Positions 1-14,182 are shown, counted from the first letter of the stretch. The stretch is DNA of 64,000 nt from Symsagittifera roscoffensis (GCF_963678635.1 NC_087067.1:15941639-16005638); one strand, 5' to 3'. Translations and numbers: made by a program. The notes: generated from the letters alone by a model not told the origin.

Positions 1-2227
1 ATTCAGTGCACCTGGTAGTATTTGAACCGTTATTTTCACAAGGAAAACCAGCAAATGATAACCTCTAATTTTTTTAATTTGGGTTGATCTTGGAGATAAT
101 CTGTCCCAAAAAGTGGAATTTGTTAACTAGTTCCCCTCTTGCAAAAGAGTGGAAATTCGTTACAAAGGTACAAATTTAACAAATTCATCGAGTTAGTACT
201 GAATTGGGATGGCAAATGGCATACCCAAAATTTTATCATAAACTGTTAACTTAGCATACTCTGATTAAGTTGTTGATTAAGTTTTTGTCTGACTAATTCC
301 GAAATACTTTTTCACGACCAATGATGAAATTTTCAAAACAAAACTAGAAAAAATTTTTTTTGAAAATCTTTTCCTTACAAAAACAATGTCAATCACAAAG
401 TGAAGAGTACCATGTGGGCAAAACCCCTATCCCCAATTGATTAGAGTAGATTAATCACTTGAATAATATTTTATTAATTGTCTTTTGTTTGTTTGGGAGG
501 AGGGAGGAGAGAAATAGTTCACATGACATGAGCCAATGATAATTGCTGAGTCTGTCAACGCAATATTTGGATCAATAAGATAGTTTTAGTCTATTTTGGA
601 TAATTTTCGAGCCACTTAAGTTTGCTGCTTGCGTTGCACGTTTAAAAAGTTTGAAGTTTAAAATATAAAGTTTTAAAAAAATCGATATATTTCAGGCTGC
701 ATAAAAATACTGCGAACCTGTTAGTTGAAAAATCCAAATTGACTGCAGAAAAAAACACCCGGAGCATAAGTATTCCGTCACTTTGTTGAAAAGTTGCAGC
801 GAACATTTTACTTTGAGCTGCATTTCCGAACAGATTATACACATTTTCTTAGTTCCGACTTTCGAAGACAGTAAGGAATATATATGCCCGAGTTTTTTTA
901 TTCAAACCAATTTTAGAAAAGTTGACTGCGTGTGGGCATCAATGCGCAAATTTTGTTATTGCCAGGCGAGTATGCTTGCACTTCGCTAAAGGGCGTCTTT
1001 GCTGCTGGAATAAAACTTTGATAAATTGTTTCATAACGCGAATTGTTTATGCATGCAAATTATCCGCCCTCATCAACGTTCTAAAATGAATTAATGCAAA
1101 CTAATCGGTCTAATTAATTCCATAAACGGCTCATATTCTAACAATTTGATATTATCAGCCTAAAACTTATAGTTTGTCATATTTCCTATACCAAAAACGG
1201 TTCGAGACCAATTAATGGGCAATCGGAACATTCAGGGCTTTGTCATCATACGAGGAGTTTTGCTTTTGCTATGTCTTGCAAAATATATTGGATAAAAATT
1301 ATTTCACAAAAAAAACTTTTACTAGAGATAGTTATAAGAAAATCAGAATTCAAGTGTCAGTTGAATTAGAATGTCGATTAATAAACATCATTTGAACAAT
1401 AAAATGTGCTCAAGTGTCTTTTTTTAGTTAAATCAGAGAAAACAAGTGATACATAAAATCATATAAGTTTGGAGAACACAAAATTATTTGAAAAATTATT
1501 ATTACGATTATAACATTTGACCATAGAAAAATCTCGATGCTCCAACTTTATGTTTAAAATTCTAACATAATTATCCTCTGTCTTTATTTCGAAAATCCTA
1601 ATCCTTATTAGTCACCTAATATCATTTGCGAAGCTTCTTGGATGCATTTTATGTTGTTCAAACTTACCATTTGGCCGCACTAACAAAATCCACTTGAGAA
1701 ACCTAAAATGAGGGAAATATCTTAAAGTGAGGGAAAGTGAGAGAATATTTTCTAAGCTTGAACAAAAATTACAAAGATAATCAAACTCATTTCATTGCGC
1801 TTAATTCTTATCTAATACTTAAACTTGCAATTGGATATACTTTGGAGCAAGCCGTGTCTTATTTATCCGATTTTCGAAGAACACAGAATAATTATGCTTG
1901 GCGTGTTTTTTTCATTCAGTCAATTGTCGGTAATCGCAATTGAAAATCACCAAATTGGCCATGCTCTGTACTTTTTTATACGCGCTTTGAAGATTTTATT
2001 CATAATGCTGAAAGCGTAACATGAATTTTTTATGCTTAGGGTTTATCCCGCACAACAAAATCGTTCCAAATTTAGTTGAGGCTAGACTCATGTTTTTACA
2101 ATGATCCTTGATTTATATTGCCAAATTTAATGGTTTTTAGATATTTTTTTCTACCAAAAAATTATTTGATATGGATTAAGGGGCATTCGGAACATTTAGA
2201 GCTTTGCATTGACTTTTGACATACTTG
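1..2227. other. AT-rich intergenic stretch, no gene seen
   Basis: No coding frame with conserved motifs or convincing splice sites is visible on either strand. The short open frames here are ordinary for AT-rich DNA. The block around 1190-1260 resembles the block around 2150-2215 (shared 'cggaacatt' and 'gctttg' context), so the region contains old dispersed repeat. Confidence 0.6.
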
Positions 2228-2292
2228 GTTTCTGTGGTTTAGTGATTAACGCTCTTGTCCATTAACACAAGATCGGAGGTTCGAAAAATTTT
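2228..2292 (+). repeat. tRNA-like sequence, probable SINE head
   Basis: The stretch reads like a decayed tRNA: a box-A-like TGGTTTAGTGATTAACGC, a possible anticodon stem CTTGT/ACAAG, and a box-B-like GGAGGTTCGAAAA. The acceptor ends do not pair well, so it is unlikely to be a working tRNA gene. A pol-III-type SINE head or tRNA pseudogene is the best reading. Confidence 0.45.
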
Positions 2293-5200
2293 TTGGGCAG
2301 GACTTCAGTTTTCAGCAAGTAAATGCATAAATTCAGCAAGTCTCTGACCAAAATACAGAATAGAAATGAAGTTATCCGAAAACTTCTTTTTACTTTTTTC
2401 AAATATTTCATATGGAGATTCGGCCAGAATTTCAGATAAGATATAAAAAAAATTATTTTTTGCTCTGAAAACGAATATCGGATCTTTTTAACTATCCCCC
2501 TTTGCATACGGGGGATTCGTTTCTACGGTACAAAATTTCCAAATGCTTAACCCTTGAATTATTTCTTTATAGGGGTGGTAATTAGATTACTAGGTTATTT
2601 GGTGGGGAAATAGTTAGAAAATATTTAGGTACGTGTGGTTTGTTAGTCACAAATAATCTACTTGAATACTGCGTTCAAGAAGTACAAAATTGAATTTCCA
2701 CAACGGATTCAATGTACAAAAAAAATGTAGGCACGTTAATCTTACGATTGAGCAAACATTGAAAAGCAAATAAAAGTTCACAGGAAAATTTTCTCTTCGA
2801 CAAAAATCCAGTTATCGAAACTGATGTCAAATTATTACAATCCCGGGTTGACCTCCATACAGCGAAAATGCTCCTCATCATACAAATCCATATCTCAAGT
2901 GTATGGAAAAATGCTTGTCATACAATTTTCGTACAGTTTTGAAATTGATGGAAATTGTATAACTAGCAATTTTTGGAGGCGACACAAAAATTTTTCATTT
3001 ATTTTGAAATCGCCGCATACATTTTTTTTTGCTTTTTTCCTCAATCGCAAATCGAATTTGTACTCGAACAAGCATTTTTCAAAAAAATGCAAAAAAAAAT
3101 AGTCCTGGATACACTAATGTTGGATTTTTTTTTCCTTTTCGCTTAATAACTTTTTTCACAAACGCTGAAAACTCCCATTTTTGCATGGCATGTTTATCTA
3201 AGCTTTGATCAATGTCTGATAATTTAAAAAATCAAATTTAAAGAACAAATCATCATTGAAAAATTTTCCCAAAATTTAAAAGTTTGTTACTTATCCTTGT
3301 ATCGTATGTAAAAGACAACTCTATGTTAATTCATGTCGTTTTCTATGCATTGTAAATTCAACCGTCGAACCTCTGGTGTTTTGAGTAAACCGGGGTCTAT
3401 GGTTACACAATTCAAATTTTTTCAGAATTTAAATTTAGAAAAAAAATCAACTTTTTGAATTACGGAAAAATACTTGTCATACAATTTTCATATATGAAAA
3501 AATGCTTATCACAGAGATTTCATACAGTTTTCTGTAATTATGGAATTGTCTGGAATTGTATGATAAGAAGTTTTTCGTATTTGGAAATTGTATGATTAGA
3601 AGTTTTGGTCGGCCCAGGCTATTAGATGACATTAATAAATTTCATCATCAATTTTTGGGTCATTTATAAATTTCATCATCAATTTTTTCGGGATCAACCG
3701 TACAATCGAATTGGAGGGGGGTGTACGGTTGATCTGTTTTCCTGACCCACGCTTTTAATTTTGAAAAGAACAAATCGAAAAGTCGATTTTTTAAAAAGAT
3801 CAGATTCATTTTTCGTATTTTATAAATATTTCTTTTTCTATTGCAAAATGGGAAATTTTTGCTTACATTTTTTTGCGGTACAAAATCTGCATTTGCTTTA
3901 CTATTTATTTAGTTTATTATAAGGGCGATAGATAGTTCAAGAGATTCTTTTTTTTGTTGCAGATAGCAGCATTGATTGCGACCCCTTTTCTCTGAAAATT
4001 GCAGCAAATCTGCTTTGATTTCATTTGATAATCGAATTAGAACAGGGAGTTTTAATATACCTTAACCATTAATCAGACTCAGCTTTCAAACTATCTAAAA
4101 CTGAGACTACTTCTCACTAAGCTGTCGGTCTGCGCAGAAGGTTTCTGTTTCAGAGTTTGAGATTAAAGAAGTCTAATTTGATAGGCGAGCTATTCAAAGA
4201 CACTTGCGTGTACGTGTTAGATTTGGAATTAGTTTGAACTGCGTTTGATTTTCCCTAATCTTGTTCTGAAATTCCTTCAGAAAATTACTTCCAACAGTTC
4301 TGCTCGCTTTATGGAACATATGAGTTCTATAAATCGAGGTGGTAGATAAAAGAACAATCCAGACATTGTTAAAATTCATTTCAATAATGTCTAGATTTAA
4401 TGTTTAGATGTCTAGATTTTTTAGATGTCTATTCAAAGTCTAAATTTACCATTTTCATTAAAAACTGGCCTTTTCTTTAAAAAATTTGATTTTTTTTTGC
4501 TCGGATTATGCGCACTTCTATAACTGTTATTCAGTCTAATTAGACAGCAGTAATTTCACAGTTTGGATTGAATCGCTAAACTATTTTTTCATGTGTTTCA
4601 AGTTAAACCTTTTTTCAATTTGAACATTTTTGGATGATTTAGATTTTAAATATTTTTGTAATTCTGCTGATTGGAGTATCGGTCAATCGGATGATTTTAG
4701 CACCCTTCTGTCATTCCTAATAACTGGCTAATCTCTCTTGTTTTTACGTTTCCTCTCAGTTAATTTCAAAGTCTCTTGATTTCAGCCGACTTCACTGGAA
4801 CTGAAGCGGGCCTCTGATCAGATCACAATTAGGTGCTACTTCTCAACAGCCCAAATTGCACCACAATGCCAGACAAATAATGTGTATTGTGTTATTTATT
4901 ACATAACTAAGATTATATAACATTGCACTAATTTGAAGAGAGTGACATGTTTGATGGGTAGCAAAAAGTTTTTTTCTCGTGTTACGTTTTTTTTCAAAGT
5001 CGGTCATAAAAAAGCTGATCTAGCTTTTTAATTCTAGTACGATACGAATAGATAAATTTGCTTTACTTTTGTTTTGGATGATTTCCGAACTACAGAAACG
5101 TCTGAAATGTGAAAAGATTGAGACCAGTTTTCTCGATACCAAAAAATTTGTTTCAATTTCAATTGTGACAGGAAGCTTTAAAAAGAATAAACCACTCGAC

Positions 5201-5485
5201 ATCTTGGTTTGCAACATTGCGCGTGAAAAAAAAATTTTATGCTGTTCTTTTAAAAGTTCTGTTCTTTTAATAAAGAAAATCGACAGTTTATGCTTTCTTT
5301 CTAGTTGACTGAGATACAAATTTCTCATTCCAAGATCGACCAATTTAATTTTAACTACAAAAAGTTCAAAGCAAAATGTTTTCTTTTCATCTGTAACCGT
5401 CATTTTCCTGCTTAATTTCTATTGGTGCGGGCCAAAAATAAAGCTAACGAAAAAAAGTATTAGAAAAATAAAGTTGAAAATGAAA

Positions 5486-5493
<8 letters not shown>
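2293..5493. other. intergenic, old dispersed repeats
   Basis: No recognisable gene. A 33-base tandem duplication lies near 3631-3688 (repeated 'ataaatttcatcatcaat'). The 2500-2610 block resembles sequence at 12262-12413 ('ttgaatta..tctttata.gggg'). A 127-codon open frame on the minus strand at 5020-5403 is long for DNA this AT-rich, but it has no recognisable domain and only a poor acceptor (aagcag) before its ATG, so I do not call it a gene. Confidence 0.5.

Positions 5494-5549
<56 letters not shown>
5494..5549. repeat. (AT)n microsatellite
   Basis: An uninterrupted run of about 28 TA dinucleotides follows an A-run. Confidence 0.97.
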
Positions 5550-5551
<2 letters not shown>

Positions 5552-7370
5552 TCGGCTAAAAATGAGCAGCGGTATCTATAACAGACGGACTTGACACCAA
5601 ATCAAGGATTGTCTGGCCTACTTACCCCTTTCAAAAAAATCGGCTTTATCATATTTACAGCTATTGATGTTATTTTACAGATACGGCGGCGCATTATTCA
5701 GTTTATGTTACTGAAAATCAGTCATTAGCTGTTTGACTTAGAGAATCGAAAAGCTTAAGAACTAAATTGAGTTTCATCTTGAAAAACTTAAATTTATCAG
5801 TTTATTTGTATAAAATTTTCTCTTTTGTACAATTTTCATCAAAGAAATATTCTAAAATCTTTAAATGCCTTCAAAATGTTACTTTTCCTCGAATCAAAGA
5901 CTCATTTTAAATTAAATGCTGATTTTTGCAGATTGCAGTTAAATTGATTTCAATCAAAATTTCACTTTTATGACATTAGATTTGAATGAAATCGCAGACA
6001 TTAGCGAAAAAGGTAGATCTGAGACTAAATTTATTTATAAGAGTGGATTTGATATAACTATTAGATAGATCAAAAATCCTTAGGACCTCTTAAGACTATT
6101 GAAACACTGGTGCGAAAATGCAGAATTCCTTGAATGCTCGAAGTTCTTTATTCTGAAAGAAGTATAAAGCTCTGCTAGTAAATTTATGCCATGTATATCA
6201 AAAATAAATTTGTCAGAAGCGAGAGTGACAAAATTGTAAAAAGTATCTGAATAAAAGAAGAAAATTTGTTCAGAGGAAAACGGTTCAAAAGTCGTGCTCA
6301 AATTATTAAAGCCGATTTTTCGATTGAAGTGATCTCAGTTTTATAGCTCTGTCTTGGTTTCTTAGCCCAATTCCGGACTTATTTGTGGTGGCGGTTTGAG
6401 CACAATAGTGCCAAATTCTGACCATTTAACTCTCATTTTGGATTCTGTTCCTCAAAAGAACGACAGACGTCCGTCATTGGTACTATTACTACAACTATTG
6501 TGAAAGTATTGTAGTTATTGGTGTAGTATTACAATTACTAGTATTACCAGCGACCAGATAGTTAAAGCAAAAGGTAGCAAGTGTAAAATAGCAGCTATAT
6601 ACCTAAGCGGTGGCGGCGGCGGTCGATTCGGTTAGCTCAAAGGATTGCTTAGATGTTTGCAAGCTAGCCTGCTTATCAAGCTAATGTTATGAGATCAAAA
6701 ACAACACCAAGACATTACGAGCACAACATATAAGTATCAGAATCAGTCAGCAAAACACAAACATCCAAAACCAAAAAGCAGTTGGAGTGGTAAAATCGGT
6801 GCTTCACAGAGCAGAAAACGACACGACTTGAGAAGCTAAAACTATAGAAGCTCTGCTTTGATAGATTTGATTTAATCGATTGATCTGCCGGTCTGAGAGA
6901 AGGTATTGCACCGCTCTAGCTTTGATTCTTCTGGTCTGAAAAGAAGTCAGTAGCCGCCGACAGTTCTTGCAAGTCCAAATCTGTCATTGGATACTCTCAA
7001 TTTTGACAGACAGTCTTGCACTTTTGAATTCTTATTTCTACAATATTTCATCTCAGCAAATACTGCGCTGAAATTCACTTTCGTATCTTTCTTATACTTA
7101 TTCAAACTTTTTTCAAAAAATTTTGAAGGAATTACCAATTACCCTACGGGACCAAAAAGAATTAGCGATTACTTGTAAGTCAATATTCGCTTTAACGAAA
7201 TGTGCAATTAAATTGTTAATATTGATTAAAAGCAACAAAAAATTAGCTTAAATTTAATTATTAGTTTTAAACAGCGCTGGTATAAAATAAAAACTTTATC
7301 TAAAAACAGGATTTTCGACAAATCTTGGTTTGAATTTAAGTTTCGCAATCCAAATCTAGCTTTAAAACTA
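5550..7370. other. upstream region of the Frizzled gene
   Basis: No coding feature recognised. A short GGC run lies near 6611-6624. If the Frizzled transcript is trans-spliced, its outron and promoter lie here. A TATAAAA string at 7281-7287 is the only core-promoter-like motif seen, and by itself it is weak evidence in AT-rich DNA. Confidence 0.4.
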
Positions 7371-7384
7371 TTTCCTTTGCTCAG
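7371..7384 (+). promoter_or_regulatory. 3' splice site just upstream of the Frizzled ATG
   Basis: A pyrimidine-rich tract ending in CAG (TTTCCTTTGCTCAG) leaves only nine bases (7385-7393) before the ATG at 7394. It is either the acceptor of a 5' UTR intron or, given the same arrangement at three other genes in the window, a spliced-leader acceptor. Confidence 0.6.
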
Positions 7385-7393
7385 CCAGCAATC

Positions 7394-10300
7394 ATGACAC
7401 GCAGCTTTAAAATTTCAATTCCAACATCATTTTCGAACATTTCTTTCAAACTTCTGATTTTTATTTATTCATTCCATTTTAACCCGACGTTTGGGACACC
7501 AGCTAGCACTGAGTCACCCTCTATTTGCCCAAACGGTTACCCCGTTCCCTTTCCGTGCTCGCAACACGTATCCTATGAACAAACCTACACCTTCTCCGAG
7601 TTCAAAGGTCAAACCCTATTACGTAACTCGTTCGAGTCGTTGCATAACTACTCGCTGCAAGTTGCTGAAAGCAACAGTTCGGAAATTGAAGTTGAGCATT
7701 TGAAAGTTTGTCTCGGGACACTGTTAGCTGATGGATGTTCAACTTTTTACCCAGATTGTAATTTTTCACATCAAAATTGCGTTCAAAATATTGCAATTCC
7801 GATGATTGAACAGTGCTTTGGAAAATTTCCAGTTTTGTTTGAGTTATCTCAAATTTCAGCTGAGAGTCTTCGCGTTCTGATATCAAAATTACCAAACTGC
7901 AAAAACGAGTCAAAAATTGACGATTTACCAGAAATTCCAGCTGAAATTGAGACAAACTATGAAGAAACTTCATATTATGACGATTGGAATAAAGTCAATT
8001 TTGGTTCGTCGGATGAAGAAAACATAGAACCGCAATGGGGTGACGTTTTTGTCGAGCCGAGAAACAAATTTGAACCCAAATTGTGCGCCGAGAGCAAATA
8101 CTTCGTTTATTTCAACAACAGTCAATCGTGCGCACCGCGATGTGACAAAACAGTATTTTTCACGAATCAAGATAAAAAACTGGCGTTTACTTGGCTTTGT
8201 ATTTGGACCAGTTTGTGTACCATTGCATGCGGTTTCACAGTTCTGACTTACTTCTTGAAATGCGACCGGTTCTCATATCCAGAGCGACCTGTGATCTACA
8301 TGTCGTGTTCGTGTCTGCTGTATGCGTTCGGCCATCTGCTTCGGGAGTTCGCGGGTGTTGATGGGATCGGGTGTCTGGAAAAACATGACCCTGGAACGAA
8401 CGCTTACATCACATACTACATGAGAGACAGTCTCGACGGCCAGGTACGTTTTTTTTGTTCCGAACATTTGAAAAATGGGGAGGAACTTTGCATTCGGGCA
8501 TGTTTTAGTTTTTTTTCTTTTGTTTTCCACGCAAAATCAGTTACCACAAATGATTACCGGAATAGATCGAGTGCAATAACAAATTGAAGCCTTTTCAGTT
8601 GTGATTCGAATCGAAATACATAGAAAAAATGTCAACAAGTTTTCTCGGTATTGAGAAAAACTGGTATAAAATTTTTGAATTCTATGTCAATTTTGAGCAA
8701 ATAAAGCGAGCGAGCAGGCTTACAATAGCTTAATCATGCTTAAAATAAACCCTGTAAATTTAATTTTAAGCAAATTAGATAAGTTGGTTGAGTTTTTTAG
8801 CGCCATTCTGGAAACAAAAATTTCTGCAAAAAAATAGAAAAAAAAATTGAATTTTTTTAAGTTTTTTTTTGGATTTTTGGTTTTTCTAGTCATTTTACTG
8901 CTTAAATTATAGATTAACGTCAGATCCTTTTATCCTACCATGCAGAAAAAAAATATCATTATTTTTTTTCAAATCAAAGTCTGGTAGAAACATTGTGCTA
9001 TTTGCGCAGCAGGCGGCTATCCTTGTTTCTATTTAACATTAGCACCAAAAGGCTTAACACGATGAGTAAACATTAGAATCAACTAAACCAACCCGTTGTC
9101 AGATTCGCAAGCATCATCTCACCGCGACGCATTGATTTTGTTCCAGATTAGATTCTAGGAAACCTACAGAGTGAAATTCGTTATACATTTTCAAGATACC
9201 TTTGCACAAGAAGGCGAATTATATTCAAAAATTATTTGATACCTTTGGCTAAAAAGACGAATAATTTTCAAAAATTAACTGAAAACAAAACGAATATTCT
9301 TGGTACTTTCATTTTCAAGATTTTCATCTTTTTGAAATCTCATTAGAAACTTTGCGTTTGGTCTGTCTATGAAAGTTTGATATTTTGAGTTTCAGCATTC
9401 ACTTTAGTTTGTCCTAAAGGCTTCGTTTTTTTTAGCTTTTAGAAACTTATTTTTAAATAGAATATTGGGATAAAATACTTTATGATAATACTTTGTAATA
9501 TATAATTCAAATCAAAATATAAATCTACAATTCTTGAACTTTAACCTGAATTACGAAGTTAGTTTTCCTTTTTATGGCTTAATTTAGTTTCCCCATTTTC
9601 TGATCGCAATCTATACACGTTTCCAAATATCATCTGGCTCTAATTCACCTTAAGCGTGTTTAAGTTGCAAGTTCAGCTGTTTGTTCTTTTGATTGAAGTT
9701 ATTTACGGTCGCTGTATAGTGGATACTTTAAAGCTCAAATATTAGTTCAACCGAACCGACACTCTCAGTCTTCTTTGAACTCTTGTAGTTGATATTATTC
9801 TGTAGGAAAAGTAAATTAATTTTTGCCACTGAAACTTAGAAAACTCACAATTCATAACCTGAAAACTCAGATACTAAATCATTCTTAACTTTTTTAAAAA
9901 GACGAAACCAAAAATCATGAAAACCATCTTTTTTCTTTTCGAAAACAAGAATATAAATTGGGTTTTTGACATGATTTTCTGGTCTTATACTCTCGTTTCT
10001 CCAAAACGTTTAACTATACGCATATGGAACATTTTTTTTTTCATACTACTTTTTCAATAAAATTTACATGTACAAAGATAATCAGTATTAAATAAAATAG
10101 AGCTTTGTTTTTTCAATCACCAAAAAACAATCAAAACAAAACTTTGTTGTCATAAATATGATTACAACTTTGATTTTTTTTTTCATTTGTGAAATGGTTT
10201 TGAAGTCTGTCTGATGTTTTATTAATTGAGCTAGACATACATTAGACAGGTTGTAAACGTCTATATAGTCATTGGCGTTTATTATGATGATAGGTAGGTG

Positions 10301-13300
10301 CTGATTTCTTTGAAGTATTTTCTATTTACCGACGCATGTCACAGAACTCTATTTCTCTGATCTTTATATCTTGAAGCGAATACTTGAAAGACTTTATTAT
10401 TTATTCAAAACTTAAATTAATCTCTTCGCTATGCTTTTCTCAAACATGTCATTTCATTTCATCAGGAGACATAAAAGATGTTCTATGTTAGCTTAGCAGA
10501 TCAGTTTACTGACGTCTCAAAGTCAGTCAGATGATTATTTGATGATAACATCATCATTTCATGTCGACAAACAAAAGCGCTTATAACAAACATGTGAAAA
10601 AATAAATTCCGACTTCCGCTTTAATGAAATCAACAATCGCGCAGACAGTCATGTGCATTACAAAAAAAAATGAAAAAATTTTAAAAAGCGGAAAAATGCA
10701 AGCCTAACTCAAAAATGTCCGAAAAAAAGCATTTATTTTAATGCAACAAAAAGTAAAAAGTAACAACATAAGCAAGAAATTCATAGCTTACAGTAGATAA
10801 AAAAGTATTTAATTGATCCTAAAATTTTGTAAGCATAACAAATTTTCACTCAAGTTTGTCCGCTCTGTCTATTGCAGACGCTTTTGAATTTTCAGTTTTA
10901 GAGAAGTGCACTTAATTGAAAAAAACCATAGCTGATTCAAGATTTGCTAGTTGAAAACTTCAATTTCCTTCAAAGAAATTATTGTTTCAGTTGGCTGTTT
11001 AGGCGAACCGCTTTTTTCCTTGAGCATCCCGGTTAATGAAAACTGGCAGACTTATCAATGCACTTGATTGAAAGTGACAGACAAATATTAATAAAGGCTA
11101 TTTTTCAATGTCTTTCAATTTCTTTTTTCCTCAATTTCTGTTTTAAGTTCAAAACTGAATAGCTGCCATAAAAACCAGGCAAGCATTAAGCACACGTCCT
11201 TTCATCATTAATAAAAGTGTGATATCGTTGATTAATATGTCGGCTCATCTACGATTATCCGGATCCTAAATTATGACTCCCACAGGCTATTTAGAAAAAA
11301 AGGAAAGAGTAAGACTCGCCGTCTTTGTTTCTAGCCGTGGTATTTGGGGAGACCCTTTTTGCCATAAAGGCGCGCCAAAAAATACGCCAAAGAGATGCCA
11401 GAAAACAGCTTTGATGGCTGAATTGAATGCCAGTTGTAACTTGGAAATCTCCAGACTAAAGTGCTTTTGATTCGAAGAATCGGCTTTAAGAGGTCTGTTT
11501 CAAGTGGTCTCTAAAATAAAAAATATTTAAACTCCAGTGCAACTACAAAACCATTCTCGAAGACTCAATAAAAATGAATACTTATGTTGTTCAAAAGCTA
11601 AGAATATAATCGGACAATATTATGTTTTTGAAAATCTTCATTCGTGAGTAAACTCAAGACATCTTTCTCAGCCCAGGAAAATAGCCAGCAAGAAAATTGC
11701 TCAGATCTGAGACAACGGTCTTCCCTTAGAGACTGAACAGCCGATATGTTGATACTTTTTCCCTTCGTGCATAAATAGCCTTGAAGTAAGGAAAATTGGA
11801 GATGCCACCCGACAGGCTGATGCCTTTTTGTTTTCTCCCCAGCTGAGCTAAATTGTAAACGTACCATTGCATACAATGCTTGGCTAAAAGTTTCTGGGTT
11901 TAAATTAAAATTAGTATTAATAATCAGTGATTTGTTTCGGTTTAGGTGTGGTGCACTTTCACATTTATGATGATGTACTACTCTCAGATGGCGATGCACG
12001 TGTGGTGGGTGATCCTCTCTTTCTCCTGGTTCCTCTCCTCTACTCTCCACTGGAGTCCAGAGGCACTGGACCACAACAGTCGGTGAGTAATACGCAAACA
12101 CCCTGGGGGTGGAGGGGGGACAAGGGAAGAAAACCAAAAAGAACAAAACGCACTTAACACCTAAATACACTTTATTTGATTTCATGACGGATCTTGTCAA
12201 GTATTACCCCTCCCCCTCATCGCAAAAGTGAACTTATTTCCAAAATACAGAATTTGTTAAGGCTTTACCGTTGAATTAGTCTTTTATTGGGTCGGAAATC
12301 TTACTAGGCGCTATACCAGGTGGGATTCGTTACGAATGGCAAATTTTGTATGACGCTTATCGTTGAATTAGTCTTTTATAGGGGTGGAAATCTTATTAGG
12401 TACCATTGGGGAGAGGAATAGCAGGCAAGATCCCTCGTGCCAAGCACTAATTCCTGAAACACTAATTCACTAAATTCTTGCATACAAATTCATGTTAAAG
12501 TTATTGGAAAAATTAACTAAAAAATTCCTATGTTCGCTAGTGCATATTCCACTTATATTTTTAACGTGTTAAAAAAATAAGACACGCATATTTTTAATGA
12601 TGAAAATCAAATAAAATGTAGACAGAAAACCAATTTGAGAAACCATGAAACTCCGGAAGTTGCCCGATACCCTTCGCTTAACCTTCATTAAAAAATTTTC
12701 ACATCTTGAGTATTTCTTATGACTCAAATCTTCATAAAACGTAATAAACATAGCCAACAGAGAGTATGAAAAGAGTCAATGAACGCAAGTAAACGGAAAA
12801 ATACTGGTTTTAAAAAAATACTTTCGAATTTTAAAGAAAAATAGATGTTGATAAAATTAACCAAAATTGAGAAAATTGGATCAATAAGTAAAATTTTATT
12901 TCGCTGGGAAATCTGTTAAAAAGAAATCAAATTCACAACGCGAAAGAAAACATTGAGCCTGAACTGAATTTAAGACGAAAACAAACGAAAAATAATCATC
13001 GCGACCTATTTAAGAGTCTGAATAATTTTTGTTCATCGTTCTTAAGCACTTCAATCAAAATTTCAATCAAAACTCTTTTCTTCAATCAAATTTACACGTT
13101 TTTTTTTTAGATATTTCCATCTGGTAGCCTGGATTGCACCTGCATGCAAGACTCTTCTCGTCCTCGCGACCCAGAGATTCGAAGGGGACTCCTTGACTGG
13201 ACTATGTCTCGTCGGCGCTCAGACGCCCTCCAACCTAGCAATCTTCATAATTATGCCTATATCCATATACCTAGCAGTCGGACTATTCTTATCCATCTTT

Positions 13301-14080
13301 GGATTCTGCTCACTAATGAGCATTCGCAACAAACTCAAAATGAACCCTGGTCTCAAAAAGATGGACTTTCTTATAATTCGAATCGTTCTTTTCGCTGTTT
13401 GCTATGTAGTGCCTTGCATTTTGTACTTGATCGTTTGCGGATTTGAGTACCATTTAATGTCACAGTGGACTGAGAATGTTCTAGAACTCGAGAAGAACTC
13501 CAAAGACGACATAATTCGGCAAAAATCAGTCGGCAACCTGCATTTAATGCTGTTTAAACACTCTCTGACGTTCTTCATGGGAACTGCAACTAGCCTTTGG
13601 ATGTTCAATTGGAAAACGGTAGAGACTTGGCGAGAATGTTTCTGTCACACCTATAGCCCAGCAGCTAACTATTCACCTTACACTGGTGTCAAACCAATTT
13701 GCCCTTTCGTCCAAGAAAAAAATTTGCAACGTCGACATGAAAAATTAGATTTCGCAGTTTCCAAGAATCTGGTCACGCTCAAACCCGTAAACAATTCACA
13801 TCAAGTAGTGAACACAAAGCGCCCTATAACCTTGACTCTCAAACCCTTTGATCCCGCAACAACCGAAAACAAACCTGTAATGTACAAAGTTTGTAATAGT
13901 AACGTTGCCGTTCCGTACAAACAGAGCTCTCCAGTGAATGAGTTGAAAAAGCCTAAAGACTTTGAGCCGACAATTAAAGAGGCGAAAAAACCGATAACCA
14001 AAAGTGCGTCGACCACCACAAACAATAACGGCACAAGAGGAACTTTGAATCCTTACATGCCAATCGCAGTATTCGTATAG
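7394..14080 (+). CDS. fz: Frizzled-family Wnt receptor (3 exons, 718 aa)
   Basis: Seven-transmembrane receptor of Wnt signalling at the plasma membrane. Exons are 7394-8443, 11946-12082 and 13111-14080. Donors are CAG|GTACGT and CG|GTGAGT; acceptors are TTTAG and TTTTTTTAG; the joins keep the frame (phases 0 and 2). A signal-peptide-like hydrophobic N-terminus is followed by a cysteine-rich ligand-binding domain (about residues 40-175) in which I count about eight cysteines where the family usually has ten. An acidic linker follows, then TM1 (about 268-293) and TM2 in exon 1, TM3 in exon 2 (MHVWWVILSFSWFL), and TM4-TM7 in exon 3. The Dishevelled-binding KTxxxW motif is intact as KTVETW at 13613-13630 (residues 564-569). 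A long T/K/P-rich tail ends in hydrophobic IAVFV. The family is certain; the subfamily is not resolved. Confidence 0.95.
8444..11945 (+). other. Frizzled intron 1
   Basis: GT-AG intron of 3.5 kb, strongly AT-rich. No embedded gene or clear complete mobile element recognised. Confidence 0.85.
12083..13110 (+). other. Frizzled intron 2, with repeats
   Basis: GT-AG intron. It contains a duplicated block (12262-12413: 'gttgaattagtctttta' occurs twice, about 92 bases apart) and a copy of a dispersed repeat (about 12740-13040) also present near 24240, 31910 and 34325. Confidence 0.8.
12740..13040 (+). repeat. dispersed repeat family B, copy 1
   Basis: Shares 'acatagccaacag', 'agagtca..gaacgcaag' and a later '.ttttatttcgctg.gaaat' block, in the same order, with 24137-24560, 31905-32345 and 34262-34710. 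No ORF. Confidence 0.6.
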
Positions 14081-14176
14081 CTTTAAAGACTTAATTTTGA
14101 ACTCTCACTTCACCTTAATTTGTGCAAATGATTTTTCTGTTTATAAATAATTCATAGTTTTATTTTCATTTTTTTC

Positions 14177-14182
14177 AATAAA
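14177..14182 (+). terminator. poly(A) signal of the Frizzled gene
   Basis: AATAAA lies 97 bases past the Frizzled stop codon, in an AT-rich 3' UTR. Confidence 0.7.

Noticed and set aside
5020..5403. 127-codon open frame on the minus strand
   Set aside because: No domain, no convincing splice acceptor before the ATG and composition like the surrounding AT-rich DNA.
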